DNA from: Ectocarpus siliculosus
Taxonomy: Eukaryota > Sar > Phaeophyceae > Ectocarpales > Ectocarpaceae
Length of the DNA stretch: 64,000 nucleotides
Assembly: GCA_000310025.1 (NCBI GenBank)
Contig: FN649733.1
Location: forward strand, 1,514,876-1,578,875
Direction of reading: 5' to 3'
Both the position numbers and the translations under genes were made by a program. Position 1 is the first letter of the stretch; each line of letters begins with the position of its first letter. The notes under the pieces are model-generated. The model saw nothing but the letters and a program-made list of their open reading frames with translations. It ran no database searches and had not been told where the DNA came from. Positions 1 to 11,158 of the stretch are shown piece by piece.

Positions 1-714
1 AGAGGGTCAGCAGGGCAGCGGGTCTACGGACTAAGGCTTACCCAGCTCTTTTATTCGCACGCATCACGCCTGCCGCAGTCGCGCTTGTTGTACGATATTT
101 TCGTTGTTGGCTCTGCGCTGAGCGTCCCGGAAGCACAATAACAGGACAGGCTGGGGAGTGCTCGAGGGTCTTGTCATGTGCCGCCGTGAGCGGTGACCCG
201 AGATATCAGTCTCTCCCCTCGCCGTGCACGTTCTGCGCCTCGCCGAAACGAACAAAATCCACAACAACACCGAACAACGAAGCTTCTCTTTGGACAAGCC
301 CTCATCCTGCGGAGGGTGGGTGGGTCCTCCTGTCTAGTCTCCCCGTCCGCCCTTTACTCATGGGGAGACCGCCCGGGGGGCGTGAAAAAACTCAATCCTG
401 GTGCGGTACAACCGACGCCTTTTCTTTTGTCAGCGGCTTAGCGCTATCGACGACACTCCACAGAAGCAAAGACACGTAAGACACACGAAACGAACACGCG
501 TGCAAAGCAGCAGCCTTGTTAACACGTGCGGTTTTCTTCTGTTACTCCCGTCTATGTTCGTAAATTCGGAGAGTAGCTCAGCCTCCCTCATGAATCACCC
601 TCACGGGGTCCCAGATCACGGCCTTTGGAAGCATTCAGCCGCGCTGAGACTGACGTCTTTTCATTGGTCAGCCGCTGTAGCGCTATCGATGAGACTCAGC
701 GGAAACGCGCATAC
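1..714. other. Intronic/intergenic stretch left of the DNAJB-like exon
   Basis: No further exon of the J-protein is recognisable here. If the exon at 715-876 is spliced as proposed, this is its first intron, and the J domain must lie beyond the left edge. The stretch holds parts of the dispersed repeat described at 589-693, including a shorter related copy around 409-466. Confidence 0.5.
589..693. repeat. Dispersed repeat, copy B (SINE-like)
   Basis: This segment is similar along its length (by eye roughly three quarters of positions) to 46743-46852, including GGTCCCA, CTGAGAC and TCAGCCG blocks in the same order. Its right half also resembles 409-466. The block GTCAGCCGGTTAGCGCG in the 46.8-kb copy looks like a tRNA D-arm, which would suit a tRNA-derived SINE, but no convincing T-arm box was seen. 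The copy extends to within the intron end of the J-protein exon. Confidence 0.55.
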
Positions 715-876
715 CTTCGCCAGGTCAAGCAAGCTCTCAACCCCAGGCAGTGGGTAGAGTCTCAGACTCTTCTCGAAGAACCGCACGGCCTTGCCGTGCT
801 CCCCCTGCTGCAGAAACTTCGCGGCCAGATCCCGACATTTTTCCGCCTCGTCCTTGTTCGCCAGCGACCCCGCCAT
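715..876 (-). CDS. DNAJB12/DNAJB14-type ER J-protein, first exon only (partial)
   Basis: The minus-strand exon starts at an ATG (876-874) and encodes 54 residues before a donor GTATGC at 714. Its motifs DEAEKC, an alanine-rich helix, RFFEKSLRLYPLP and a leucine pair are the N-terminal signature of the DNAJB12/DNAJB14 family. These are Hsp70 co-chaperones anchored in the ER membrane with the J domain facing the cytosol. In this family the N-terminal helical hairpin precedes the J domain by a linker, so finding no HPD motif here fits a split gene that continues left out of the window. The upstream side is a poor-quality contig end, so the promoter cannot be judged. Family assignment rests on about 40 residues. 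The splice site is read directly from the sequence; the rest of the gene is inferred. Confidence 0.65.
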
Positions 877-897
877 ATTGGATCAGGAAAACACACC

Positions 898-1151
898 ACG
901 ACCCCCCCCCCCCCCCCCGGGCCAAAAAAAAGGGAAAGGTTGGGGGGGGCGGGGAATCTGGGTTTTCTCTCTGGCTCTCCCGCCCAACGCCGGGCCCGGC
1001 CGGGTGTTTTGTCCCCCCCCCCCCGCCCCCCCCCCCAAAATGTCCCCCCCCCCCCCTACCCGGCCCACTGGAGAAAAAAAACCCCTGGGAAAAAGGGTGG
1101 AGGGGCCGCCGGGGGAACCCCCCGGTGGGGCTGCGATTTCTTGGGCCCCGC
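898..1151. other. Low-quality contig end with homopolymer inflation
   Basis: Runs of C, G and A of 7-18 bases alternate without normal sequence between them, directly before an N gap. The composition is unlike anything else in the window except the other side of the gap. It is best read as poor base calls at a read or contig end. All long open frames crossing it are artefacts. Confidence 0.85.
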
Positions 1152-1251
1152 NNNNNNNNNNNNNNNNNNNNNNNNNNNNNNNNNNNNNNNNNNNNNNNNN
1201 NNNNNNNNNNNNNNNNNNNNNNNNNNNNNNNNNNNNNNNNNNNNNNNNNNN
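1152..1251. other. Assembly gap (100 N)
   Basis: Exactly 100 N, the conventional placeholder for a gap of unknown size. It is followed by a run of 12 G. Order and distance across it are not established by the sequence. Confidence 0.99.
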
Positions 1252-1263
1252 GGGGGGGGGGGG

Positions 1264-3080
1264 CACCGATACCGCACTCTGCTGTCCCTCCGAATAGACG
1301 GTGTTGACTTGATTTCCAAGAAGGGTGGGTGTGCATCCCGCTTCACGAGGAAGGGAAACTTGTGCTATCTCTTGCGTGCGGACGATAGCTTCGGAGACAT
1401 CATTTCTGGTATTCCGTTTTTCAGGACAACTTGTTGAAAGGGATTGCGCATGAGGTGATCTTGTGGGCGCCAGCCAGGTGGGGAAGGGGGTGCTCGTGGC
1501 TCGACTTTATCATACCATCATAGACCAGTGTGCCTCGCGGGAAAAACCAACCGGAGGCAACGAAGGGGATGCATCCCATCATCAGCGTCAGGCAGCGAAA
1601 CCAGCCCTGTTGGTTAGAACAGAGGAGTGTTGGACAGGGCGGGACTAAACCAACGTTGAGGGCGGTCTACAATGCCTCCGCCGTTACTTGCGGTTCGGGG
1701 GTAAAGGGACACGTGGGACAACTACATGTACAACAAGTACAGCAGTTCCCGACGGTAACCGCACGTGCGTTCTGCGGTTGTTACCCCTACGATGCATGTG
1801 CACGAACAAGAGAACAGCGGGCAGGTCTATCGGAGGCGGAAACCACTGCTGCTGTGGTGACTAGATGGTCCTTTCTGCCGGTGAGGGCGGGGAGACCAGG
1901 GGTGCGGCGGGGAGACCAGGGGTGCGGCGGGGAGACCAGGGGTGCGGCGGGGAGACCAGGGGTGCGGCGGGGAGACCAGGGGTGCGGCGGGGAGACCAGG
2001 GGTGCGGCGGGGAGACCAGGGGTGCGGCGGGGAGAAACGGGTCGGCTTCTTCCGTGCTCCGTGCTACCACAGGGTACAAGGTACGGGTGGACGATTGCAA
2101 ATCGTCGATGGTTCGTGATGGTTCTGCCAGGGGGCACAGGAAGCTCTGGAGTGTGATTGGGGGTGCTGGTTATACCGGGCGTCGAGGACAGGGCTCAGCG
2201 AAGACGCAACAGCGGGGCCACCAAACCTAAACCTTTGGCTGTGAACGGGGGTTGGGTCATCGTCACGCAAGTTTTCTGTTCGACTCTTTTGGATGATTCG
2301 AGAACAAGTAACAGATAGGGTTCTGCGGTAGAGAGAGGGAGACGCGGCTTTGAGTGCCCCTTCTAGCTGCACAGCATGTTGGGTTATCACGGTAATGGCC
2401 AAGCAGCGCGCTACTTTCAGGCAATTTCCCTCCCTCTGTCAGCTGCTGCCGGCGCGTTGATACCCTGGATGCCTGCGTGTGTGTAGGTCGCAACCTACGG
2501 AGCTAGCTTCCCAATGAGAGGGGTCGCACAAGAGAGATATGCCCCGTTCTACTCAAAACGCGCGCGACCGGATTACCTCACCTGCTGAACAGCGTCTTCC
2601 AGAGCTTTCCAAGCCCCCCCCCCCTCTCGTTTGTGGGAAGCACGCACAGCTTACGCCCCTCTGTTTCTTTCCTCCAAATGGCACTGCAAGGCTCCGCCCC
2701 AAGGCGTGCTCCTTAGGGGGACAAATGCTGAGAATGCATCATTGGGTACCCGTGATTCTCGAACCGATCTCAGTTTTCATCTCACGGAGCACCCGTTCGT
2801 GTTGCATCCAGATGTGCACACCCCAGACACAGGAGCAGGCAGGAGAGAGAGAGAAACCCGGACATATTAGGTGTGTGGTGATTGACATATATTCGTGTGG
2901 ATTGCTGGCGTGTTTGGTAGCCGTTATGATTTTAACCAGGCTCTCACAAAACATGAGCACCTCCTATTTACATGTGTGTCGCCGCATCTGCATACACTCA
3001 CATACCGGTACGTGATTGCCAAATGTATAATAGCACTGCTGTATCTACATCGTTCTTGCTCTGCCACCAGCAGGGAGAGG
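1264..3080. other. Upstream region of the pseudouridine synthase gene
   Basis: Apart from the 20-bp minisatellite at 1891-2035, I see no gene here. Open frames of 60-200 codons are present on both strands but carry no recognisable motif, and the longest ones simply pass through the minisatellite. The right end should hold the promoter of the gene starting at 3081. Confidence 0.5.
1891..2035. repeat. 20-bp minisatellite, seven full copies
   Basis: Seven identical copies of the 20-bp unit GGAGACCAGGGGTGCGGCGG run from 1891 to 2030, with a partial eighth copy that diverges after GGAGA. No mismatch occurs between full copies, which suggests recent expansion. Twenty is not a multiple of three, so every forward frame passes through the same three codon phases. 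Because the unit has no stop in any phase, all frames stay open through the array. Confidence 0.97.
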
Positions 3081-6000
3081 ATGGCGGGACAGCGAAGGTG
3101 TAGAGCCCGCTCCGACTTCTATTTCGGGTCCCTCCTGCTCGCGTTGGCGTTGTCACTTGCTTCTTTTCTCGGTGGGGAAGCCTTCGCTGTGCTCCCTAGC
3201 GCTAGCGCGGTGGCTCGTGCAAGCGCGTTGACGAAGAACGCGGCGATCGCTACCGGCGGTGTCGACAACAGGCGGGGCGGCAGAGTTGGGAGACGTAGCC
3301 GAGGGGGAGGTTGGATGGGTTCTTCGGTAGGGGCTTCCGCAGCCGAGGCCTCAGCAGCAGAAGCGGTGGGTGGCGCTTAGGTTTGTTGGTGTTACATGTA
3401 ACGTTTTGGTTGCTCCGCATTCAGCAGGTGTCACGATAGTGAAGTAGAAGGGTTCGTGTAAGATATCGTGAAGATCGAATAGTTCCACGACCCAGAGAAC
3501 GGGTGGATGGCGTAGAGGAGGTTGGTTTGGCGACAATTTTCGAAGACGGGTCTGTCGGTATTGATCTGTCGGTATTGAGATCACCCTATCTTGTCGAGGC
3601 CAGCTACGTGAACATTTTTCTCCTTCACAGCAGATACAGCAGTAGAACTGCAGCAGATCTCCACAGCAGGAGGCATCTACTGCTGTGTAAGGGGTTGAGC
3701 GATAAAACGCGCATCAGGACCATGCATATCTCATATCAAGATTGTATGCAAGACATCGAGGTGCCCGAAGCTTCATTTTGACCACACGCAAGTCGAGACA
3801 ACTCTATGACGGCTCGAACCGGAGAAACAGAGGTTCCGTTGCGGGACGCCCCGGCTGTTCAAGCAGCAACCACGGCGCCTCCTAACGGTGTGTGAAAGCA
3901 CCGGACGCATCAGTAGCAGACAGCACGTGTGGGCAGCCAGACTATGCACACTTGCAGACACGTTGAGGTTTGAAGATACCCGCCAACACGCAAAATCGCG
4001 CGGCATAGGCGATAATATCTGTGGTTCAGTTTGCGCAACGCCGGGGCCATCCACCCTCGTGCGTGACCCAAGTGACAAATGGGGGCGATGCGCACGTGCT
4101 GGCGTCCCGTGCGATCTTGTTGTTTTATTGTTGAGCGCCGTGAACGTGAACGAAAATGTAGCGTCGACTTGAACTGCCGCCAGAGGCACCACATTGTGCG
4201 CCGGACGATCACAGGGCAGAGTACTCAACTTTGCTTTGGACTGTAGGCGTTGATTCGTTAATTCGGGAACCCATCCAATATCGGAAACAGCTTTTGCACA
4301 AACCCCGTGACTCGTGTGCATTTACAGTGGTTGGGTCCAACGGCGCAACCCTCCGCGGAAAGTACCCGGATGCGGTCTGCCGCCCATATGCCACTCGACG
4401 GTGGTGCTTAATCAGCAGATGAACATGTCATCGCGTGCGAAGAAATGGCAGTAACTTGCGAAGAAATCCATTAACGAGGAGAGCTTTTTAGTTTCACCCA
4501 CGTGCACAGCACGAGCGGCAGTTGAGAAACCCACGTCCGGTACAGGTCAATGCAAGCCACCGCTGTTGCTGCATGTCGAGATGGTGGCGACGGACTGTTC
4601 TCCTTTTTTTTTGGTACGCGCGACGTTGCTCGCGTAGCTCAGGCGCCTGGACCACCAACCAGGGCTGATGAAAACAATGGTTGAAACGGGATCAACGTTT
4701 TCGTCAGCGCGCAGAGCAACGGCACCAACTGGCGGTTTCTCGTGTCACGGGCTATGTAGATATTTGCACTGGCCCCAGTTCACTCTCTATCCCGGCCTGT
4801 GGTTCTCTAGCAGATGTCCGGTACCGCCGCGGCGCCGCCGCCAGGGTCTGAAACGACACCAGACGCGCCGACGGGGGCGGAGAGATCGAGCCCTACCCCC
4901 GACACGCCGAGAACGCTAGGAGGCGTGGCCGAGGAAGGGTTTTCAGGCACGCGGCGGGGTTTCCAAGTCCAAAAGGTAGGAGCGGAATGGGGCAGCTTGT
5001 TGGCCTATCTGGTGCAGCAGCACCTTTCGCCACACGGCTGTGAGATGGTCGTCAGACACCCTGTTGCCTGTGCGCGAGGTGCAGCCGTACCGTTCACCCC
5101 ACACTTGTTGTGAAGAGGTGGTCCTTCAAATCACCCTTGGAGTGAGGTGTGATGTGCGTTGGCTGTCTAGATATGGTGCCCGTTCCGGAGGGAAGGGGCT
5201 GCACAGACGCGACCCTTGTCTGCTGCCGCCGACATACCCATTGAGTTGCTTGGGAATGTTTGGGCTGCAGCCGCACGCAGCAAACCAGGGGGGGATAACC
5301 CGTAGCCTTCCTTAGCCTATGAGAGATTCACACCCCTTGGTGGGTAGAGGGTCGAAAAGGGTGGTATTCCACGTGGGGATCGATTGCCGAAGGGGGCGCA
5401 AAATACACATGGGTTCGCGAACAACACACGACTTGCGCGGAAGTACTGCTTACAGCTTCCACTCTGTCGTGTACAGCTTGTCTCACTGCCGCGGCTGAAC
5501 GATGTTTTTTCCACATGCACTCAAAGAGAGTGCTGCTGCATTGTCTCCAATAGTTGCAGTCGAAATGCGTTCCTAATGCACGTGGATACGGTGCCTTCCG
5601 TTTTCCGTTCAGGAGTACGCCGTGCCGGAGGAGGCCCCGACGAATCTGCCCGAGGGAGAGGACGAAGGGTACCCGATGCTCATCTACCAGTTCATGCATG
5701 CCCAGGTACCCACCTAACTCTGGCATTCATTGGTTCTGCCTCGCGTGACGGTGCTCTCTGTCTTTTGTGTATCTGCTTGCATTGCCCTATTGGCAGCATG
5801 TACCCTGGTACAGTCGCAAAATCCCATGTTCACCGGTGTACCCGTTCAAGTCGCTGCCCGACTCGACCACTGGCATTGGGGGGCGTGGAGTGGGGGGCTT
5901 TGCGCAGGCCCAATCGACGCTGTATCAATACCGAGCGTGTCTCTTGTGTTCCAGCAACACTTGTTGGCTGTGAGATTGTCTCGCCAACTAGGCATGACAA

Positions 6001-9000
6001 GATGATTGGCCTCCCAGCGCGGAGTTGTTAAGACCTTCTAGCCGGGCTACCTGCTACGGCACCTCCTCTGTCTTTCGTTGTGCTCACTCCGTTGGTGTTA
6101 CGTTTTGCGTAGATTTTCTCGCTCCCTCGTCAAAGATCGCCCAAACCACATCCAAACCGCATGGTGGAGGTGTCTCCGCGAGAGCAACTTGGAACGGTGC
6201 ACGTCGTTTAGAAAGATACACGAGGCCTAACTAAGTGAAACTGTTGAGGCAAACAGCGGCAGGGGTATGCCCGGCCCACTGCTGGATCACGCGCGATCCA
6301 ACGCAGGACTTACGTTGAGCCCCTCGCTCGATGCCCAGAACAATCGTCTACGTGGCATACGACCCTGAGACTAGCCGGAGTATTGCGAGAATCGCAAACG
6401 GATGGAAACGCTGTCGAACACGGCTCAGCTTTTTTTAGCACCGGTGGTGTGTGACACCGGATGGCTCGGTACTCTACCGTTTCTGCGTCTTGTTGGGGCG
6501 TTGTTGGTGATTGCGGCGGCCTGTACTGCTGTTCCTGTCACGCCACCATTTCCCGTGGCGACTGCTCGTGACCCTTCCAACCGTGGCTTCCTCTCGCGTT
6601 CCGTTTGGTTCCGTTCTGCTCTCGCTCGGATGGTGTGTGTGACCAGTACCGAGACGACTTCCCTAGCGTATCAAGCGCCAGGAAAGCTGTGCGGAGAAAA
6701 GAGCTGCTGCTCAACGGGACCGAGGTCCGGAACGATTCGAAGGTGTGGTGGTATTTCTCTGTTTGCGCCATGCTTGCCGGATCCTACCAGAGCACCCGGT
6801 CGTCAGCGCTTGCATACGTGTGCGTTTTCGCCTAAGGGATGAAGCCGGGTTCCTATAATAATGCGACCGACATGTCTACCATTTCGGGTGGCATGTTCGG
6901 ACACGTACGGCGCTGGCGCTGAGCGTGTGGCGAGGACGAGAGGGCCGGGAAACCCATCGAGACACTATTGCTCCAATCACGAAGTACACGGCTTTCGCTT
7001 CGTGGTTGCTGGTGGTGGCATCGCCCGCACAGGCTTTCCTCACGAGAAAGGGTTTCGACCTGCGCTGTTGTTGTTTTTCGTTCCCGTAGGTCAACCCCGG
7101 GGACACTGTGACGATGCAGAAACGGACTCAGCCGGGACTGTTCCCGCAAGGGAAGCCTTCCTGCACTCTGCCGGTGAGAGCTAGCAACAATGTGTAGAGG
7201 GAGAAGAACGGGCGGGGGACCCGTACAGTAGAGGTCTCCGTTTTGTGCCGGTGCCTGGAAATGTGCCGGTGTTTTCGGCGGGCACAAACTGAATTCTAAG
7301 TCACTCTCAAAACTGTGAATAGTGCCGGTCCGGCACAGTGCCGTTGAATATTCTGGGCACCTAACCGGCACCTCTACTGCTGTACCCCATGCCCAGCCCT
7401 AGCTAGTACCCCAGCGGTGGCATGGCCAGCGTCGCGATCTCCGTCGCCCGAGTCAGTTCCTAAAGCGTAGAAATGCTTGTCCAACTTGGAGGCTCTGCTA
7501 TTTGACCGGTATCATGCTTCGTGTGGCTGCGGGCAGATTCTACGTCGTTCGTCTATCCGGCCCCCCTGCTTGTTTCGCATGGCCGCCACGCCTTGATACT
7601 TTGACATGTATTGTAACTACCACATTGGTAAGACCGTTTTACGACCAAGGGTCACATGTTTCATGTAGGAAGGCCTGGTGTTTCCCATTTTGAGTGCTCT
7701 CCGATGCCTCTTGAGAATCGCGAACCGTGACGAGTATGACCTAGAACACAAGGGCGGGAACGTTGGCAAGCTTTTGCAAGATTAACCGTGGACAGGACTA
7801 CAACAGCGGGCTTTCATGTTGAGGCCGTAGCATCATTAGTCCAGCATCGACCGAGCCATGGTCGTGAAGTCTTGTGTTGGTTGTCCTCTGACGGAGTTTC
7901 GCGTCGTACTTTGCCCAGGCCGAGCGGGCGGGGCGACTTCGAAAGTCGAGGTTCACGCTTCCGACGCCTCTCGCACCTTTTTGTTGTTTCCCGCGGTTTT
8001 GCGTTACCATTTCATCGAATGGGTACGCCCGACGTCTGTTCGTCTTTCGTGTTGGCATGGTCCTTTGTCGCCGGATCTTTCCGCGCAGATCTTGTGGGAG
8101 GACGACTTCATTGCGGTCATCATCAAGCCCGCAGGGGTCGCGGTGAGTGCCGGCACGAGCGTACATAAGACTTGCCCTTTGCCATCAACGCTCTGCACGG
8201 GCTCGGGCTACAATAGACCTCCCATGGTTGCCGTCGTTCTTTTTCGCCCTTGACGTTTTTTTTTACATTGGAGATCTCACTCCTCTTGTCCTTCTTCGGG
8301 TACGCACTCTTGGTGGCATCGCCATGTGCATCTCTACCAAGTAAATGGCTGTGGTTGTATCTCGAAAGGGTAGTCTTCTGTGATTGTACGTATGTACATT
8401 TTCTATTGTTTTCAAGAAGGCGCTTCTTCTCTGAACCTTTTTGGGGATGTTACCCTTCGTTGCACGTGCGGTGGAACTCCCCAGGTGCACGGGGGCACCG
8501 GGGAAGACGACCCGGGGCCCGGTGGAAGGAGGAGCGTGAGACAAGCTCTCCCCTACATGCTCACGCCCACCAAGAGCGAGGACCGCCCGCTGCACCGCCC
8601 GCTACACTGCCACAGGCTCGACAAGGCCACCGGGGGGCTGTTGATCTGCGCCAAGACGCGGCCTGCGCTCAGCGCTGTCGGGTGGGTGTTCCACACCACC
8701 ATCGCGGGTTTGTTGTGGTGGTGGCGGTTGCGTTGGCGTTGATGGTGCTGCTTCTTGATGATGAGTTGGAAAGCTCGCGGGGGGTCTGTGAAGAAGGCTT
8801 CGAAAACAAACGCTCTGCTGCTGTTACGAGATCTGGGTGTACGTGTTGCAGGGCGCTGGTGGTTCTTGATTTTGCCTCTCTTGCTTGCAGCGAATGCCTC
8901 TTTGGGTACCGTGTGTAATGCAAGACACCTCGCTTACGGAAGATATCTCCTGCAGCATGCTGCGGAGCATAATTCGACACCGCACACACCCGTGCCGAAT

Positions 9001-11158
9001 ACGTAAGCATGTACTCCGAAGCTCTTTTGAAACCCTCCAATGATATCCCCGCAGTGTGGCACCATTGGTCCCCCACATGGTTGACACAGCCGTCCGCGGA
9101 CTCGCCGGCGATGTCGATACGCTTCCGTGGCGGTCAAGCCTACCTGGATTTGTCTCCCTTTCGAAGGCCTCGCCATCGCAACCTCTCCCCCCCCCCCCCG
9201 TGTTCTCTTGATTCCACCCCAACCCTGATGCGTTGAACCGTTCGCCCTACTCTGGTTCAGCGACGCATTTGAGCAACGGCTGGTGTCGAAGCGGTACGTA
9301 GCCCTCGTTGCCGGGGAGCTGGAAGGGAGCGGCGCGATCGTCACTCCCCTGGACGGAAAAGTGCGCAATCTTCATGCAGGCAGTTGATGCAGCTACAAAA
9401 TGCGCAAGGATGTTTTTTCTTTTCTTGGTTCGCTACGTGGTTGTTTTTGCTTGATGGCCCCCACCCGGGGACCAGTTTTCGCCAAGACGATGCGATATGC
9501 GTGTACGGGTAACGTTTGTTGGTTTGGGACTCCGGGGTAGCTGCTGAAGGATGGCAGCTACGGACGAGCGAGCACCCGGGTGGCTCTTTCATCCAACAAG
9601 CTACGGATATTTGGTATGTTGTTGTTTCAGCTGCTGTTGCTGCTAAATACTTACACCCCAAAACGTCAACGCGTGCCGCGCTGTGGAAATTCCAGCTCCC
9701 TCGCCCTACCACTCTAATGCGGTACCGTATGTCTGCCTTGCGCGTGGTTCTCCTTGTAATCTTCCCGCTAACCCTTGCCCGCCCCCAGGCCTGTCTCACG
9801 AACTACCGCGTGAGGGGACCTCCCGTGAGGTCGCTCAAGACCTCGGTAATCACTACGGTCGATCTCTGGCCGGTCACAGGACGGCTGCACCAGCTCAGAA
9901 GGTCGGGGCGTGTTTTGCTTCGGTTTACCCTTGTTTCAACCTTGTTGACGGTGCTCTTGCGCCTTGGTACTGATGGCGTTCGAACGCTGCACGTGCTCAT
10001 GTCTCGAACGTGGACCGGTATAGGCCTCTGATTGGGGTCCCTGGACCGCACTATGCACGGCTGTATTTTTGAGTTCATGTATGTTACTCATTGGAAGCGC
10101 GGATGTATCTACGCGTTCATGTATATTCACTCGGCCGCGATCACCGCTACTGACGTGCATGGTACTGATGGACGAGAGACTTGAGTCCGTCCTCCCGGCG
10201 CCTAACTGTGGTCTTTTCTTGTTCCTACGCCTATCATAGTTTTCTTCTGCTTGTGCAGTGCGTCGAGGCCGGCGTGTATTTGTCCCGCACACCTTGTCGC
10301 CCTCGCCACCGTCTGCGCCGCCGCGTTCACGACATGTCCGGTTCTGCATGAATGCAGAGATATGCTGTCTCGGGAGTCGGCTGACGGCGTGCCTCCCGCT
10401 TCGTTGTCTCCTGCTTTTGCGTTTTTTTATTCACTCAACTACTCCCCAAGGCACTTGTTGAGCATAGGCTGTCCGATTCTGGGTGACAGGCGCTACACGC
10501 CTGATGAGGTTCCCTTTCAGGAAGGCGGCATGTATCTGCAGTGAGTTATCACCACGGGCTTAAGTATTGGCAACGAGAGAGTACAATGAATAACAGCTAC
10601 AAGTGGAGTAATGGTGCTTTTTCTCTTGTACCTGTTCCGTCGTATGTGTGCAAGATATGAGCATGACGACTGTATGGACGATAGAGGTAGAACTCGCGAC
10701 GAAATTTTGTCTGTTGTTTTGTCGATGTGTTGCAGGAAAGGTGGAGGGTTTCCTCTTCTCAGCAACTATGGTACGTTACGCTTCTCTCATTCCTTCAAGA
10801 TGCGCTTTACCAAAATGAGCATGTATTCGAAAATGCAGCAGCAGAATCTATTTCGTTGTTGCTGTCGGGAAATCTTTGGCAGCTTTTCTAGGCGGACGTT
10901 GAGGCCTGTCAATCCCGAAGAGGACAACAGCTTAGTTGCCTTTTCCCTCCGACAAGCTGTGCTTTGCTAGGCCGTTGGCTCCCTCACTCTGAGGTACTCC
11001 GCGGTGTCGATGATCACACTCAACTCGCTTTTTCATTTTATCCCTTTCCTTGTTTCTTTCCCCTTACCTTGCTCAGGGCGGTCGGACTGACGTTCCCGCA
11101 TCCCATCACCGGCGAGGAGATGAACTTTTCCATACCAGAGCCAGCCAAGTTCGAGTGA
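3081..11158 (+). CDS. Plastid-targeted RluA-family RNA pseudouridine synthase with S4 domain
   Basis: Exons: 3081-3365, 4811-4975, 5613-5705, 6647-6742, 7090-7173, 8089-8142, 8485-8681, 9261-9360, 9789-9901, 10451-10540, 11077-11158. All borders are GT-AG with matching phases, and the total of 1359 nt gives 452 aa. RluA enzymes isomerise uridine to pseudouridine in rRNA or tRNA. Residues 1-45 form a hydrophobic signal peptide ending GEAFAV, the A-F type cleavage site of stramenopile plastid precursors. Residues ~182-235 are an S4 RNA-binding domain (SARKAVRRKELLLNG, then VNPGDTV). The catalytic motif HRLDKATGG places the aspartate near residue 305. KPAGVAVHGG, KRYVALVAGEL, TGRLHQLRRH, SIGCPILGD and AVGLTFPHP follow in family order. 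Exon 1 joins the rest by phase and by the presequence; the exon 1-2 link is the least certain. Plastid rRNA is a likely target, by inference. Confidence 0.85.
3627..3700. repeat. Small foldback sequence in intron 1 of the RluA gene
   Basis: ACAGCAGATAC and CAGCAGTAG on the left are mirrored by CATCTACTGCTGTGT on the right, which would form an imperfect hairpin. CAGTAG/CTACTG edges also occur at the larger foldback elements in this window. It may be a decayed mobile-element remnant; evidence is slight. Confidence 0.35.
7226..7379. mobile_element. Short MITE-like foldback element (hAT-type ends) in a RluA-gene intron
   Basis: The 154-bp segment starts CAGTAGAGGT and ends with the exact inverse, ACCTCTACTG. 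Further in, GTGCCGG motifs on the left are mirrored by CCGGCAC on the right. It lies wholly within the intron between exons 5 and 6 of the pseudouridine synthase gene. It encodes nothing and would need a transposase in trans. No clear target-site duplication was found, so age or exact ends are uncertain. The terminal nine bases match the element at 45565-45959. Confidence 0.55.

Noticed and set aside
625..1437. Long frames crossing the first gap (up to 270 codons)
   Set aside because: They run through N bases and homopolymer-inflated sequence, so they are artefacts.
1530..2230. Open frames of 116-208 codons over the minisatellite
   Set aside because: They are open only because the 20-bp unit lacks stops in every phase; no flanking similarity to a protein.
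4637..4693. tRNA-like sequence (TAGCTCAGGCG with GGTTGAAACGGGATC)
   Set aside because: No acceptor stem pairing or proper anticodon arm; similar lone box-B matches at 30655-30665 and 46396-46406 also lack partners.
10736..10771. Extra exon candidate in the pseudouridine synthase gene
   Set aside because: It has AG and GT borders, but including it interrupts the conserved MYLQ-AVGLTFPHP block and breaks the frame of the last exon. Direct joining of 10540 to 11077 restores the family sequence.
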